Translations under genes and position numbers: made by a program | In this document: piece by piece, positions 1 through 8,182 of the stretch | How the letters are laid out: each line of letters begins with the position of its first letter | How positions within the stretch are numbered: position 1 is the first letter of the stretch | Notes under the pieces: model-generated | What the model saw: only the letters and a program-made list of their open reading frames with translations | Database searches by the model: none | Told to the model about the DNA's origin: nothing | NCBI GenBank assembly: GCA_934488615.1 | Contig: CAKSSJ010000031.1 | Location: 1 to 26,937, forward strand | Reading direction: 5' to 3' | Source: an uncultured Eubacteriales bacterium | GTDB taxonomy: Bacteria > Bacillota > Clostridia > Oscillospirales > Acutalibacteraceae | DNA length: 26,937 bases

Positions 1-204
1 AAGCGGATCAATCTTGCCGCCTGCCGCGTCAATCGTGACTATTGCATTATAGATCGCTCTGTGCTGCGGCAAATAGAAATCATCGGCGCTCAAAATGACC
101 TGAACAGCGGACACACAGCCCGGATCCATCAGGATAGAGCCGAGTACAGCCTGTTCAGCCTCAATGCTGAAAACAGATTCAGTTGAATAATTTGTATTAT
201 CCAT
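1..204 (-). CDS. dnaB: Replicative DNA helicase DnaB, N-terminal fragment
   Basis: This is the first 68 codons of the replicative helicase; the rest lies beyond the left edge. The start is the ATG at 204-202, preceded by GGAGTG. The visible protein begins MDNTNYSTES and carries the DnaB N-terminal signature: an EAEQAVLGSIL stretch, then DDFYLPQHRAIYNAI. This is the helical N-domain that forms the hexamer collar and contacts primase; the RecA-like motor domain is outside the window. It follows rplI by 21 bases on the same strand. The order gdpP - rplI - dnaB is conserved in Bacillus and many other Firmicutes, which supports the call. Only the N-domain can be seen, so an intact helicase domain is assumed. 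Confidence 0.92.
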   Translation of the reverse strand, partial: MDNTNYSTESVFSIEAEQAVLGSILMDPGCVSAVQVILSADDFYLPQHRAIYNAIVTIDAAGGKIDPL

Positions 205-225
205 TGTTTTCACTCCGATTAAAAA

Positions 226-669
226 TTATGCCTCTGTTACCATAACGCTGAAGTCGGCGGTCACGCCCTGATAGAGCTTGACGGTTGCGGGATAAGTACC
301 GAAAGCCTTGATATCATCAACGGTTATCTTTCTCTTGTCAATATCAATGCCGAGCTGAGTTTTCATAACAGCGGCAATTTCCTTGGCGGTTACGGAACCG
401 AAAAGACGGCCGCCCTGTCCTGCCTTTGCAGTAACCTTAATGGTCTTTCCGTTGATCTTAGTGGCTGAATCCTTAGCCTCTTGAGTTTCAACCTCTATCT
501 TATGCTTTTTGGAATTTTCACGGTTTTTAAGCTCCGTCATCGCCTGTGAATTTGCCTCAGCGGCAAGATTTCTCGGGAAAAGGAAATTGCGTGCATATCC
601 GTCCGAAGCGTTTACAAGCTCGCCCTTCTTGCCGAGACCCTTTACATCCTGAGTAAGAATTACTTTCAT
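226..669 (-). CDS. rplI: 50S ribosomal protein L9
   Basis: The 147-residue length is normal for L9. The N-terminal domain (about 1-50) has the family signature: MKVILTQDVKGLGKKGEL, then DGYARNFLFPRNLA, which binds 23S rRNA. A lysine-rich helical connector (about 45-75) leads to the C-terminal domain with its GRLFGSVT stretch. L9 sits at the base of the L1 stalk and helps keep the reading frame. The ATG at 669 is preceded by GAGG. That GAGG is part of the last codons of gdpP (GAG GTT TAA), so translation of the two is probably coupled. The gene lies between gdpP and dnaB in the order usual for Firmicutes. Confidence 0.98.
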   Translation of the reverse strand: MKVILTQDVKGLGKKGELVNASDGYARNFLFPRNLAAEANSQAMTELKNRENSKKHKIEVETQEAKDSATKINGKTIKVTAKAGQGGRLFGSVTAKEIAAVMKTQLGIDIDKRKITVDDIKAFGTYPATVKLYQGVTADFSVMVTEA

Positions 670-672
670 AAT

Positions 673-2667
673 TTAAACCTCGCTTTTATTTAATGAACTG
701 TTGTATCGGTCAATGCTGTGCATAACCTGCTCAGTGACCTCTGCAACCGTTGAATTCTTTATCTGTACAGCCGCCATCGTCTGATGTCCGCCGCCGTTCA
801 TATACTCCATAATTACCTGAACATTTACCGCACCGAATGAACGCGCCGAAACGCAAACCGCACCGTCGAGGGTGAAAATAACAAACGACGCGTCAACACC
901 GCTTATGCTCAGCAATTCATCTGCAGCCTGTGCGCTGATAAGCCTGATATTGCCGGCCTCGCCGTCCGCAACGGCAATTGCGCAGTTCTTGTATTTTCTC
1001 GCCGAATCAACGATCTTGTTGCGCTCATGGTAGCTTTCGATATCGTTTGAGAAAAGACGCTTAGCTCTGACGGTGTCCGCGCCCAGCTCCTTAAGCGTAG
1101 CCGCCGCTTCAAAGGTGTCCGCGCCGACTCTGAGAATGAAATTCTTGGTGTCAAGCATGATACCTGCAAGAAGTGCGTCTGCAACAAAGCTTCCTATTTC
1201 GTCAACGGCAGGGATATATTCAATAAGCTCCGTTACCATTTCCGAAGCAGATGACGCGCTCGGATCGTGGAAGAAAATAACCGCATCGTCAATGTAATCG
1301 ACGGCTTTTCTGTGGTGGTCAATTACGATCGTCATTTTTGACATTGAAAGCAGATCGGGGCTTTCAACAAAATTCTTGATGTGCGTATCAACGACAACAA
1401 GCAGATTTTTCTTGCTCTTGGCAAAATCGAGCTTTGCGGTCTCCGTTGAAACAACAGTTTCGGGGAATTCCGCCTCCGCCCTGTCGATAAGCGGCTTTGC
1501 CATCGTCTTGTCCCTGTCGGTTACGAGGAAAGCGTTCTTTCCGAGCTTGCGCGCAATGCATACAATTCCGAAGGCTGAGCCGACAGCGTCAAAATCGGGG
1601 AATCTGTGACCCATAACATAAACGTTTTCACAGCCCTGAATAAGCTCCGAGAGAGCCGAGGCAACGACCCTTGACTTAACCTTGCTTCCTGTTTCGACGC
1701 TCTTTGAAACACCGCCGAAGAATTCATATTTATCCTTATTCTTGATAACGACCTGATCTCCGCCTCTGCCGAGCGCCATGTCAAGCGAAAGCTTTGCATT
1801 CTTTTCACATTCGGCAATGTCCGCACCCGTACCGACACCGACCGAAAGAGTAACTCCGACGTATTTTCCGTCGTAGGTGTAATTTCGTATCTTATCGAGA
1901 ATATCGAATTTTCTTGAGATCATGTCGTCAATATTCTGCTTTTCGGCAACAACATAGAAGCTGCTGTCGCTGATTTTAGTAACAAGGCAGGGATATTTTG
2001 CGAGCCATGTTTCAATATTTTTCTCAACGCCGTTTCTTATAGCGGCGCAGTCGCTTTCCCTGTGATCCTGCTGAATTTCCGACATGTTGTCGATTGTCAT
2101 TATCGCAAGAGCGGGACGGCAGCGGAAATATTCGTTGGCAATTCGTCTGTATTTCGTGATATCCACAAGATACATGACGATATACTCCTTCTCGCCGATC
2201 TGCGCGCGGTGAGAGAACACATTGAAGCTCTTGTCGTCGCAGTCGATAACAACGCCGTTGACAGACGCATCGAGAAGCGTATCGGCTCCGACATTTTCAA
2301 AAACGGAGCTTAACTCGCCGTAGCCCGAGGAATGTGAGCCCATAGCCTCCTCAAAGCGGTCGTTAAACCATTCGATCCTGCCGTTCGGCGAGCAGATGAT
2401 TATGGGCATCGGAAAGCTCTCGGAAATATTCCTGACGTACTGCTCAAGATCGGACGACAGGTGGGTAATCATTTTCTGCTTTCTTGCACTCATCAGATCA
2501 TAGTTCATGATCATATAAACAACAACCGCAATATCGGCGAGCAATTCAATTATTGCAAGCCATAGCGGACCGAGTATAAATGTCAGCACAGTGAAGATCA
2601 ATGCCGCCGCAGAGGCCGCACAGATAACAGGAAAGCTGTGTATCAATGATCTGATTTTGTCCTTCAT
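673..2667 (-). CDS. gdpP: GdpP-type c-di-AMP phosphodiesterase (DHH/DHHA1 family, YybT)
   Basis: The 664-residue membrane protein has the full GdpP layout: two transmembrane segments (about 13-53), a PAS-like domain (about 75-175), a degenerate GGDEF domain (about 180-315) and a DHH/DHHA1 phosphodiesterase (about 335-655). Catalytic signatures are visible: MGHRFPDFD at 352-360, VVDTH at 425-429, IDHH at 449-452 and GGGHQ near the C-terminus. The GGDEF region keeps no intact GGDEF active site, as is usual for this family. GdpP hydrolyses c-di-AMP to pApA and so affects potassium balance, wall stress and beta-lactam tolerance; this function is taken from the family. The start ATG at 2667 has GGAGG 7 bases upstream, inside the end of rnj. 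The gene lies between rnj and rplI in one operon. Confidence 0.95.
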   Translation of the reverse strand: MKDKIRSLIHSFPVICAASAAALIFTVLTFILGPLWLAIIELLADIAVVVYMIMNYDLMSARKQKMITHLSSDLEQYVRNISESFPMPIIICSPNGRIEWFNDRFEEAMGSHSSGYGELSSVFENVGADTLLDASVNGVVIDCDDKSFNVFSHRAQIGEKEYIVMYLVDITKYRRIANEYFRCRPALAIMTIDNMSEIQQDHRESDCAAIRNGVEKNIETWLAKYPCLVTKISDSSFYVVAEKQNIDDMISRKFDILDKIRNYTYDGKYVGVTLSVGVGTGADIAECEKNAKLSLDMALGRGGDQVVIKNKDKYEFFGGVSKSVETGSKVKSRVVASALSELIQGCENVYVMGHRFPDFDAVGSAFGIVCIARKLGKNAFLVTDRDKTMAKPLIDRAEAEFPETVVSTETAKLDFAKSKKNLLVVVDTHIKNFVESPDLLSMSKMTIVIDHHRKAVDYIDDAVIFFHDPSASSASEMVTELIEYIPAVDEIGSFVADALLAGIMLDTKNFILRVGADTFEAAATLKELGADTVRAKRLFSNDIESYHERNKIVDSARKYKNCAIAVADGEAGNIRLISAQAADELLSISGVDASFVIFTLDGAVCVSARSFGAVNVQVIMEYMNGGGHQTMAAVQIKNSTVAEVTEQVMHSIDRYNSSLNKSEV

Positions 2668-2670
2668 AGT

Positions 2671-4590
2671 TTAAACCTCCATGATAATTGAAAGAATCAT
2701 CGGGCTTCTCTTTGTCTTTTCATACATGAGGTGCGAAACCTCATCTCTGACCTTGGATTTTATCGTGTTCCAGTCACGGATATTGTTATAAATACAGTTT
2801 TCGATCGCATATCTTGCAATGTCTCTCGCTTCGTCGATAAGCTCCTCCGACTCCCTGACATAGACAAAGCCTCTTGTCATGATATCGGGACCTGCAAGTA
2901 TCTCGCCCGAAAACGAATCCATTGTTGCAACGACTATAATAAGTCCGTCCTCGGCAAGACGCTTCCTGTCCCTGAGGACAACATTACCTACATCGCCGAC
3001 GCCCGAGCCGTCAACAAACACCTGACCCGCCGGGATATTCTCAAGCGGCTTGATTCCGTTTTCGGAAAGCTCAAGGCATACGCCGTTATCGGGAATGAAA
3101 ATGTTGCTTTTCGGAATACCCATGCTCATTGCAAGCTGAGCATGCTTTCTGATATGCTTCTGCTCGCCGTGGACAGGGATAAAGAACTTCGGCTTGATAA
3201 TACCCATCATGAGCTTCAGCTCCTCCTGGCATGCGTGACCCGAAACGTGAACACCGTAGCTCTTTTCATAGATAACATCGGCGCCGAGCTTCATCAGCTC
3301 GTTGATAACGTTTCCGACAGTCTTTTCGTTGCCGGGGATTGGGTTTGCGGAGATAATAATACAGTCGTTCGGACCGATGGAAACCTTCTTGTGACCCGAA
3401 AAAGCCATTCTCGAAAGCGCAGACATCGGCTCGCCCTGGCTGCCCGTTGTGATGATAACCATTTTATCGTCGGGGTACTTGTTGATCGTGTCAATGCTGA
3501 CAAGCTCCCCTTCCTTGACGTTGAGATAACCGAGCCTTGAGCCGATCTCAACAACGTTTTCAAGGCTTCTTCCCGAAAGAGCGACCTTACGTCCGAGCGA
3601 CTCCGCCTGGTCGATTATCTGCTGAACACGGTGAACGTTTGAAGCGAAGGTAGCGATTATAATACGTCTCTTGCCCGCCTGCTCAAAAAGAGTTCTCAGC
3701 GAAGCGCCGACGGCACGCTCAGATTCCGTATAGCCCTTTCTCTCGGCATTGGTCGAATCCGAAAGCATACAGAGTACGCCCTCGTTGCCGAGCTCCGCAA
3801 AACGGTTAATATCAATCATTCCGCCGTCGATCGGGGTGCTGTCGATTTTGAAGTCGCCCATCTGGACGATAACGCCTGCCTCGCATTTTATCGCAAAGGC
3901 AAGAGCGTCGGGAATCGAATGGTTGACGTGAATAGCTTCAATATCGAATTTGCCGAGCTTAATTGTGTCGCCCGGTTTTATAACATTGAGCTTTGCGCCG
4001 TCAAGAAGCTTATGCTCCTCGAGCTTGCCCTCAACAAGACCCATAGTCAGCCTTGTGCCGTAAACGGGAATGTTGATCTTCTGAAGCAGATAAGCCAGCG
4101 CGCCGATATGATCCTCGTGACCGTGGGTTATTACAATGCCCTTGATTTTATCCCTGTTCTCCTCAAGATAAGTAAAATCGGGAATAACAAGGTCAACACC
4201 GAGCATATCCGCCTCGGGGAACGCAAGTCCGCAGTCAACGATAACGATATCATTCTCAAACTCATAAACGGTTATATTCTTTCCGATTTCATTAAGTCCG
4301 CCCAAAAATCCGATCTTGACGGATTTGACATTCTTCTTTCTGTTCTGCTTTCTCTTGGAATTTGCCGCGCCTGTATTTTTCTTGCTTGTTCTTTTCTGAT
4401 TTGTCCTTTTTCTTTCGGCTGTCTGAGCGATTTTTTGATTTGATTTGGTAGATTTCGTTTTTTCGCTCTTAGCCGCCGTTTTTGTTTTCGACGTTTTAGA
4501 AGCCTTCGTCGGCTGCTTTACGCCGCGTTTTGTCTGCTTACTCTTAGGTGCAGACTTCTGACCTTTGTCAGCTTTTTCATTTTTCGGCAT
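2671..4590 (-). CDS. rnj: Ribonuclease J (metallo-beta-lactamase/beta-CASP)
   Basis: This 639-residue protein is an RNase J, the Firmicutes enzyme with endo- and 5'-3' exonuclease activity in mRNA decay and rRNA processing. The metal-binding motif HGHEDH is at 156-161. Other family stretches are GGLNEIGKN (97-105), VDCGLAFPE, MGDFKID and SGHACQEE. Typical RNase J proteins are about 555 residues. The excess here is an N-terminal extension of about 88 residues, almost entirely K, S, T, Q, N and R, and probably disordered. The start ATG at 4590 follows GGAG 11 bases upstream, and no nearby start would remove the extension without leaving the catalytic domain far from an RBS. It heads the rnj - gdpP - rplI - dnaB operon behind the promoter at 4689-4717. 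Only one copy is visible, so J1 versus J2 cannot be decided. Confidence 0.96.
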   Translation of the reverse strand: MPKNEKADKGQKSAPKSKQTKRGVKQPTKASKTSKTKTAAKSEKTKSTKSNQKIAQTAERKRTNQKRTSKKNTGAANSKRKQNRKKNVKSVKIGFLGGLNEIGKNITVYEFENDIVIVDCGLAFPEADMLGVDLVIPDFTYLEENRDKIKGIVITHGHEDHIGALAYLLQKINIPVYGTRLTMGLVEGKLEEHKLLDGAKLNVIKPGDTIKLGKFDIEAIHVNHSIPDALAFAIKCEAGVIVQMGDFKIDSTPIDGGMIDINRFAELGNEGVLCMLSDSTNAERKGYTESERAVGASLRTLFEQAGKRRIIIATFASNVHRVQQIIDQAESLGRKVALSGRSLENVVEIGSRLGYLNVKEGELVSIDTINKYPDDKMVIITTGSQGEPMSALSRMAFSGHKKVSIGPNDCIIISANPIPGNEKTVGNVINELMKLGADVIYEKSYGVHVSGHACQEELKLMMGIIKPKFFIPVHGEQKHIRKHAQLAMSMGIPKSNIFIPDNGVCLELSENGIKPLENIPAGQVFVDGSGVGDVGNVVLRDRKRLAEDGLIIVVATMDSFSGEILAGPDIMTRGFVYVRESEELIDEARDIARYAIENCIYNNIRDWNTIKSKVRDEVSHLMYEKTKRSPMILSIIMEV

Positions 4591-4688
4591 TAAATATACT
4601 AACTCCTATTCTTAAATTTTTTATGTAAACCGCATTAAAGACAAAGATAATAAATCCGTATAACATAATTACCCAATCTAACTAATTT

Positions 4689-4717
4689 ATGATACTATTT
4701 TTTCGGTCAAAAGTCAA
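4689..4717 (-). promoter_or_regulatory. Sigma-A promoter of the rnj operon
   Basis: On the minus strand, TTGACT (4717-4712) and TATCAT (4694-4689) are separated by exactly 17 bases. Transcription would start near 4682, giving a leader of about 90 bases before the rnj ATG. No terminator-like hairpin is seen in that leader. Confidence 0.8.
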
Positions 4718-4784
4718 TGATTTACGATAATAATTATGGGTTGAAGCGTTAAAACATAAACATAATTGACGAGATAAATAATTA

Positions 4785-4813
4785 TTGTTTTTTTATCCGC
4801 CGTATGGTAAAAT
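4785..4813 (+). promoter_or_regulatory. Promoter of rnhA, extended -10 type
   Basis: TTGTTT (4785-4790) and TAAAAT (4808-4813) are 17 bases apart, with a TGn extension just before the -10 (4805-4807). The start would fall near 4820, leaving a short leader that contains the RBS GAGGTG (4823-4828). The promoter lies back to back with the rnj promoter in the 243-base divergent gap. Confidence 0.6.
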
Positions 4814-4833
4814 AAATCGGATGAGGTGAAAAC

Positions 4834-5271
4834 ATGAAACATGTTGAGATTTTTACGGACGGCGCATGCTCGGGCAACCCCGGCCCCGGCGGATGGGGCG
4901 CTATCCTCAGCTATAAGGGCACGGAAAAGGAAATCAGCGGCGGCGAGCGCAACACCACCAATAACCGAATGGAGCTGACGGGTGTTATCGAGGCACTGAG
5001 GCTTCTTAAAGAGCCGTGCGAGGTCACGCTGACGACCGATTCAAAATATGTTGCCGACGGTCTTTCAAAGGGCTGGGCAAAAAGCTGGAAGGCAAGGGGC
5101 TGGAAAAAGAGTGACAACAAGCCTGCACTGAACCCCGATTTATGGGACGAGCTTTTAAGGCTTTGCGATATACACAAGGTCAGCGTCGTGTGGGTCAAGG
5201 GTCATGCCTCCCACCCCGAGAACGAGCGATGCGATCAATTAGCCGTCGGTGAATGGAAGAAACTGCAATAA
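4834..5271 (+). CDS. rnhA: Ribonuclease HI
   Basis: The 145-residue length matches bacterial RNase HI. The catalytic carboxylates are all visible: D9 in IFTDGACSGNPGPGG, E47 in NRMELTG, D69 in TTDSKYV and D134 in ENERCDQLA, plus the H124 loop in KGHASHPEN. The enzyme cuts the RNA strand of RNA-DNA hybrids, removing primers and R-loops. The basic handle region is present as WAKSWKARGWKKSDNKP (81-97). The start ATG at 4834 is 6 bases after GAGGTG. It is transcribed alone, divergently from rnj, and ends at a strong terminator shared with the 3' end of radA. Confidence 0.98.
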   Translation: MKHVEIFTDGACSGNPGPGGWGAILSYKGTEKEISGGERNTTNNRMELTGVIEALRLLKEPCEVTLTTDSKYVADGLSKGWAKSWKARGWKKSDNKPALNPDLWDELLRLCDIHKVSVVWVKGHASHPENERCDQLAVGEWKKLQ

Positions 5272-5281
5272 AGGCGCAAGA

Positions 5282-5314
5282 GCGAAGGTCAGATAACGAC
5301 CTTCGCCCTTTTTT
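5282..5314 (+). terminator. Rho-independent terminator of rnhA
   Basis: A perfect 9-bp stem, GCGAAGGTC (5282-5290) with GACCTTCGC (5298-5306), and a 7-base loop are followed by a run of T from 5309. The T tract overlaps the radA stop codon at 5313-5315. The reverse strand lacks a comparable T run, so it mainly serves rnhA. Confidence 0.9.
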
Positions 5315-6686
5315 ATATCGCCGAATCAAATGCCGCCCTTATTGTTCTCGCAGGAACAATTTCAACGAGCGATTTTATATTCGAATTCAGATTTTTATAG
5401 TTATGGTAAGGCACGATACAGCGGTTAAAGCCGAGTCTTGCCGCCTCCTTGATGCGCTGCTCACAGCTGCCGATCGAGCGGATCTCGCCGCCGAGACCTA
5501 TCTCGCCGAAAGCAATTACATCGTCGCGGATAGGCGTGTCCTTAAGGCTCGATATAAGCGAAAGCGCAACCGAAAGATCGGACGCAGGCTCGTCCAGCTT
5601 AAGTCCGCCGACAACGTTGATATAAATATCGCAGTTGCTCAGGAAAAATCCCGCTCTTTTTTCAAGCACCGCGGCAAGCATAGCAAGTCTGTTGTAATCA
5701 AAGCCGTTCGTCATTCGCCTCGGATTGCCGTAGCACGACGAGCTGACAAGCGCCTGAACCTCGGCAAGGATCGGTCTTGAGCCCTCCATAAGGCAGGCAA
5801 CGCACGAGCCCGAGGTGTTCTTCGGTCTGCCCGAGATCATCATCTCCGAGGGATTTTCAACCTCGCTGAGTCCGTTATCCTTCATCTCGAAAACACCGAT
5901 CTCATTCGTTGAGCCGTATCTGTTCTTGACAGCACGCAAAATCCTGTAGGAAAGATGTCTTTCTCCCTCAAAATAGAGCACCGCGTCAACAATATGCTCA
6001 AGCACCTTGGGACCTGCAATATTGCCGTCCTTGTTGACGTGACCGACAACTATCGTAGGAATATTCAGGCTCTTTGAGGTCTGCATAAGGCAATTCGTAC
6101 ATTCCCTGACCTGCGCGACACTGCCGAGTGACGAATTAAGCTCCGAAACGTTCATTGTCTGAATCGAGTCAATTATTACAAGGTCGGGCTTCGACGCTTT
6201 CATATGCTCTGAAACGATCTGAACATCGGTCTCGCAGAGGACAAAGAGATTTCCCGTATTTACTCCGAGCCTGTCCGCTCTGAGCTTTATCTGATGCGCC
6301 GATTCCTCTCCCGAAACGTAGAGAATTTTAAGCGTTTTGCCGAGATACTGGCAAATCTGCAAAAGAAGCGTTGATTTACCGATACCCGGATCGCCGCTGA
6401 GAAGCACAAGCGAGCCTTTGACGATTCCGCCGCCGAGCACTCGGTCAAGCTCCTCAAGACCTGTTTTGTGGCGAACCTCTCCGTCACAGCTTATATCATT
6501 TATCATCTGTACGTTTGAAGAGAAAGCGACCGAGGCTTTCCTGCCTGAATTTTTTGTGCTTTCGGGAGCCTTGAACACCTCATTCATGGTGTTCCACTCG
6601 CCGCAGCCGGGACAGCAGCCGAACCACTTGGCAGTCTCGTGTCCGCAGGCTGAACAAACGTATAGGGTTTTTGCTTTCTGTGCCAT
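5313..6686 (-). CDS. radA: DNA repair protein RadA (Sms)
   Basis: The 457-residue RadA is complete. A four-cysteine zinc finger (C11, C14, C25, C28) is followed by a RecA-like ATPase with Walker A GDPGIGKST (98-106) and the RadA-specific motif KNRYGST (about 254). A C-terminal Lon-protease-like domain follows, with DEPASDLS and the GEIGLGGEIR stretch. RadA is a branch-migration helicase acting on recombination intermediates. The ATG at 6686 has GAGGATG as RBS. It is 28 bases downstream of the cwlD-like gene and probably co-transcribed with it; in many Firmicutes radA instead neighbours clpC/disA. Confidence 0.98.
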   Translation of the reverse strand: MAQKAKTLYVCSACGHETAKWFGCCPGCGEWNTMNEVFKAPESTKNSGRKASVAFSSNVQMINDISCDGEVRHKTGLEELDRVLGGGIVKGSLVLLSGDPGIGKSTLLLQICQYLGKTLKILYVSGEESAHQIKLRADRLGVNTGNLFVLCETDVQIVSEHMKASKPDLVIIDSIQTMNVSELNSSLGSVAQVRECTNCLMQTSKSLNIPTIVVGHVNKDGNIAGPKVLEHIVDAVLYFEGERHLSYRILRAVKNRYGSTNEIGVFEMKDNGLSEVENPSEMMISGRPKNTSGSCVACLMEGSRPILAEVQALVSSSCYGNPRRMTNGFDYNRLAMLAAVLEKRAGFFLSNCDIYINVVGGLKLDEPASDLSVALSLISSLKDTPIRDDVIAFGEIGLGGEIRSIGSCEQRIKEAARLGFNRCIVPYHNYKNLNSNIKSLVEIVPARTIRAAFDSAI

Positions 6687-6714
6687 ATTATCATCCTCGT
6701 TAAGTTTTTCTTTC

Positions 6715-7428
6715 TTATTCTCTCATATATTTTAAAATTCCGTCTGCAATCAAAATCGCGATCTTCATTCTGTAGCTCTCATCATTCAGCTTCTTTACCT
6801 CCGCAGGGTTGGAAATAAAGCCGCACTCCACAAGCACGGCAGGGCTCTGCGCGTGATAAAGTAAATATATACCCGAGCCTGATTTTTTTACTACACGGCT
6901 GTTATCGGGCTGAAGCTTTGAAACGATCGAAGTCTGAATCGACTGAGCAAGCTGTTTGCTCTTTTCGTTGTTTCCCGAGTAAAAAACCTGAGTGCCGTGC
7001 TGAGCGGAATCCTCAAATTTGTTCTGATGCACACTGACAAAAACGGAATCGGGATTTTTTTCGAGAAGCTTAAAGCGATTGTGAATATCCGACACCTTTC
7101 TTCTTCGCAGGGTGTCCAGTCCGTCGTCACAGGTCATAACGTCCTCGGTTCTTGTCATTATAACATTAAAACCGTAAAACTTCAAAAGTCTTTCTGCTTT
7201 CAGAGCGATATCAAGGTTTATATCCTTTTCAACTGTACCGTCAATCCCTATCGCTCCGCCGTCCTCGCCGCCGTGTCCTGCGTCAATTATAATTGTTTTT
7301 CCTGTTATCGGCTCGGCAGAAACGGTTTCTGCGGAAGAATTAGCCATGAATGTAAGATAAAGCAATGCAGATAATATAAAAAGAAAAGCGACTATTATTG
7401 AAATCAAAACCGATCGACTGATTCTCAC
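6715..7428 (-). CDS. cwlD: N-acetylmuramoyl-L-alanine amidase, CwlD-like (Amidase_3)
   Basis: A single N-terminal membrane segment or uncleaved signal (about 6-28) precedes an Amidase_3 domain that cuts the MurNAc-L-alanine bond. Zinc ligands and catalytic residues are seen in DAGHGGEDGG (H52), GTVEKDINL (E67), SVHQNKF and VECGFISN. I chose the GTG at 7428 because GGGGTGG lies 5 bases before it. An upstream ATG at 7458 would add ten residues without a clear RBS. From the GTG the protein is 237 residues, about the size of Bacillus CwlD, which makes muramic-delta-lactam in spore cortex. The CwlD subtype rests on size and layout; a general cell-wall amidase remains possible. It is divergent from the TauE-like pair with 44 bases between starts. 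Confidence 0.85.
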   Translation of the reverse strand: MRISRSVLISIIVAFLFILSALLYLTFMANSSAETVSAEPITGKTIIIDAGHGGEDGGAIGIDGTVEKDINLDIALKAERLLKFYGFNVIMTRTEDVMTCDDGLDTLRRRKVSDIHNRFKLLEKNPDSVFVSVHQNKFEDSAQHGTQVFYSGNNEKSKQLAQSIQTSIVSKLQPDNSRVVKKSGSGIYLLYHAQSPAVLVECGFISNPAEVKKLNDESYRMKIAILIADGILKYMRE

Positions 7429-7472
7429 GTTACCACCCCATACATAAAAACTATGCAATCGGTGAGGAAACT

Positions 7473-7823
7473 ATGAAGAAATTATTGAATCCCGTGCTCG
7501 GAATTCTGACGGGAATTGTAAATATCCTGATCGGGTCGTGCGGCGGAATCGTCGCCGTCGAAGCGTTGAAGCTGCGCGGAACCGACCAGACAAAATCACA
7601 CGCAACCGCAATCGCGATAATACTTCCTCTGACGCTCATCAGCGCAGTCGGATATCTGATAAAGGGTCAGGTCAAATTGAGCGACAGCTACGTTTACCTT
7701 ATCCCCGGGCTTGTCGGTTCTGTCATAGGCTCGCTTTTACTGCCGAAAATACCGAAAAAGATACTGAGCAAGGTATTTTCCGCTTTCATAATCTACGCAG
7801 GAATCAGGATGCTGATGAAATGA
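7473..7823 (+). CDS. Half-size TauE/SafE-like membrane protein, first of pair
   Basis: The 116-residue protein is nearly all membrane: hydrophobic segments lie at about 6-30, 45-63, 72-90 and 97-114. It begins with the family-like stretch LGILTGIVNILIGSCGG and has a PGLVGSVIGS stretch in the third segment. TauE/SafE proteins (sulfite, sulfoacetate or related organic anion exporters) are usually about 250 residues and made of two homologous halves. Here each half is a separate gene. The RBS is GGTGAGG, 5 bases before the ATG. The stop overlaps the start of the next gene in ATGA, implying coupled translation and probably a heterodimer. The substrate is not visible. Confidence 0.75.
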   Translation: MKKLLNPVLGILTGIVNILIGSCGGIVAVEALKLRGTDQTKSHATAIAIILPLTLISAVGYLIKGQVKLSDSYVYLIPGLVGSVIGSLLLPKIPKKILSKVFSAFIIYAGIRMLMK

Positions 7824-8182
7824 TACTTGATATTATAGCCGGAATCGTGTCGGGAATACTCGGCGCCATGGGATTCGGCGGAGGCGGAATTCTTATCCTC
7901 TACCTCACGCTTTATAAGGATCTGCCGCAGGCAACGTCGCAGGGAATAAATCTTTTATTTTTTATTCCGTCGGCGGTTCTTGCAATAATTTTCCATATTA
8001 AAAACAAGCTGATTGACAAAAAGGCGGCGCTGACATATATCGGCTACGGTCTTATCGGTGTTGCGCTCGGTTTTCTTCTGCTCAACCGCCTTGAGGACCG
8101 CACGCTGAGAATAATCTTCGCCGTAATTCTCATTGTTGTCGGCGCAAAGGATCTGCTTTTGCCGTCGAAGAAAAAGGATTAG
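7820..8182 (+). CDS. Half-size TauE/SafE-like membrane protein, second of pair
   Basis: The 120-residue hydrophobic protein starts at the ATG (7820-7822) that overlaps the previous gene's stop. A much longer upstream reading in this frame is only the first gene read out of frame. It opens with GIVSGILGAMGFGGGGILIL, the glycine-rich first helix typical of TauE/SafE, then LPQATSQGINLLFF, a loop also typical of the family. Further membrane segments are at about 40-55, 67-85 and 93-111. It resembles its partner in layout, fitting an unfused internal duplication. The stop at 8180-8182 overlaps the stop of the convergent vanZ-like gene, with no terminator between them. Confidence 0.77.
   Translation: MILDIIAGIVSGILGAMGFGGGGILILYLTLYKDLPQATSQGINLLFFIPSAVLAIIFHIKNKLIDKKAALTYIGYGLIGVALGFLLLNRLEDRTLRIIFAVILIVVGAKDLLLPSKKKD

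Noticed and set aside
4591..4833. A possible riboswitch in the rnj leader
   Set aside because: The 90-base leader has no strong hairpin and no terminator; the region is explained by two divergent promoters.
7538..7819. N-terminal extension of the second TauE-like protein in its frame
   Set aside because: The stretch is arginine-rich noise from reading the first TauE-like gene out of frame; the ATG at 7820 with the ATGA overlap and immediate family sequence is the better start.
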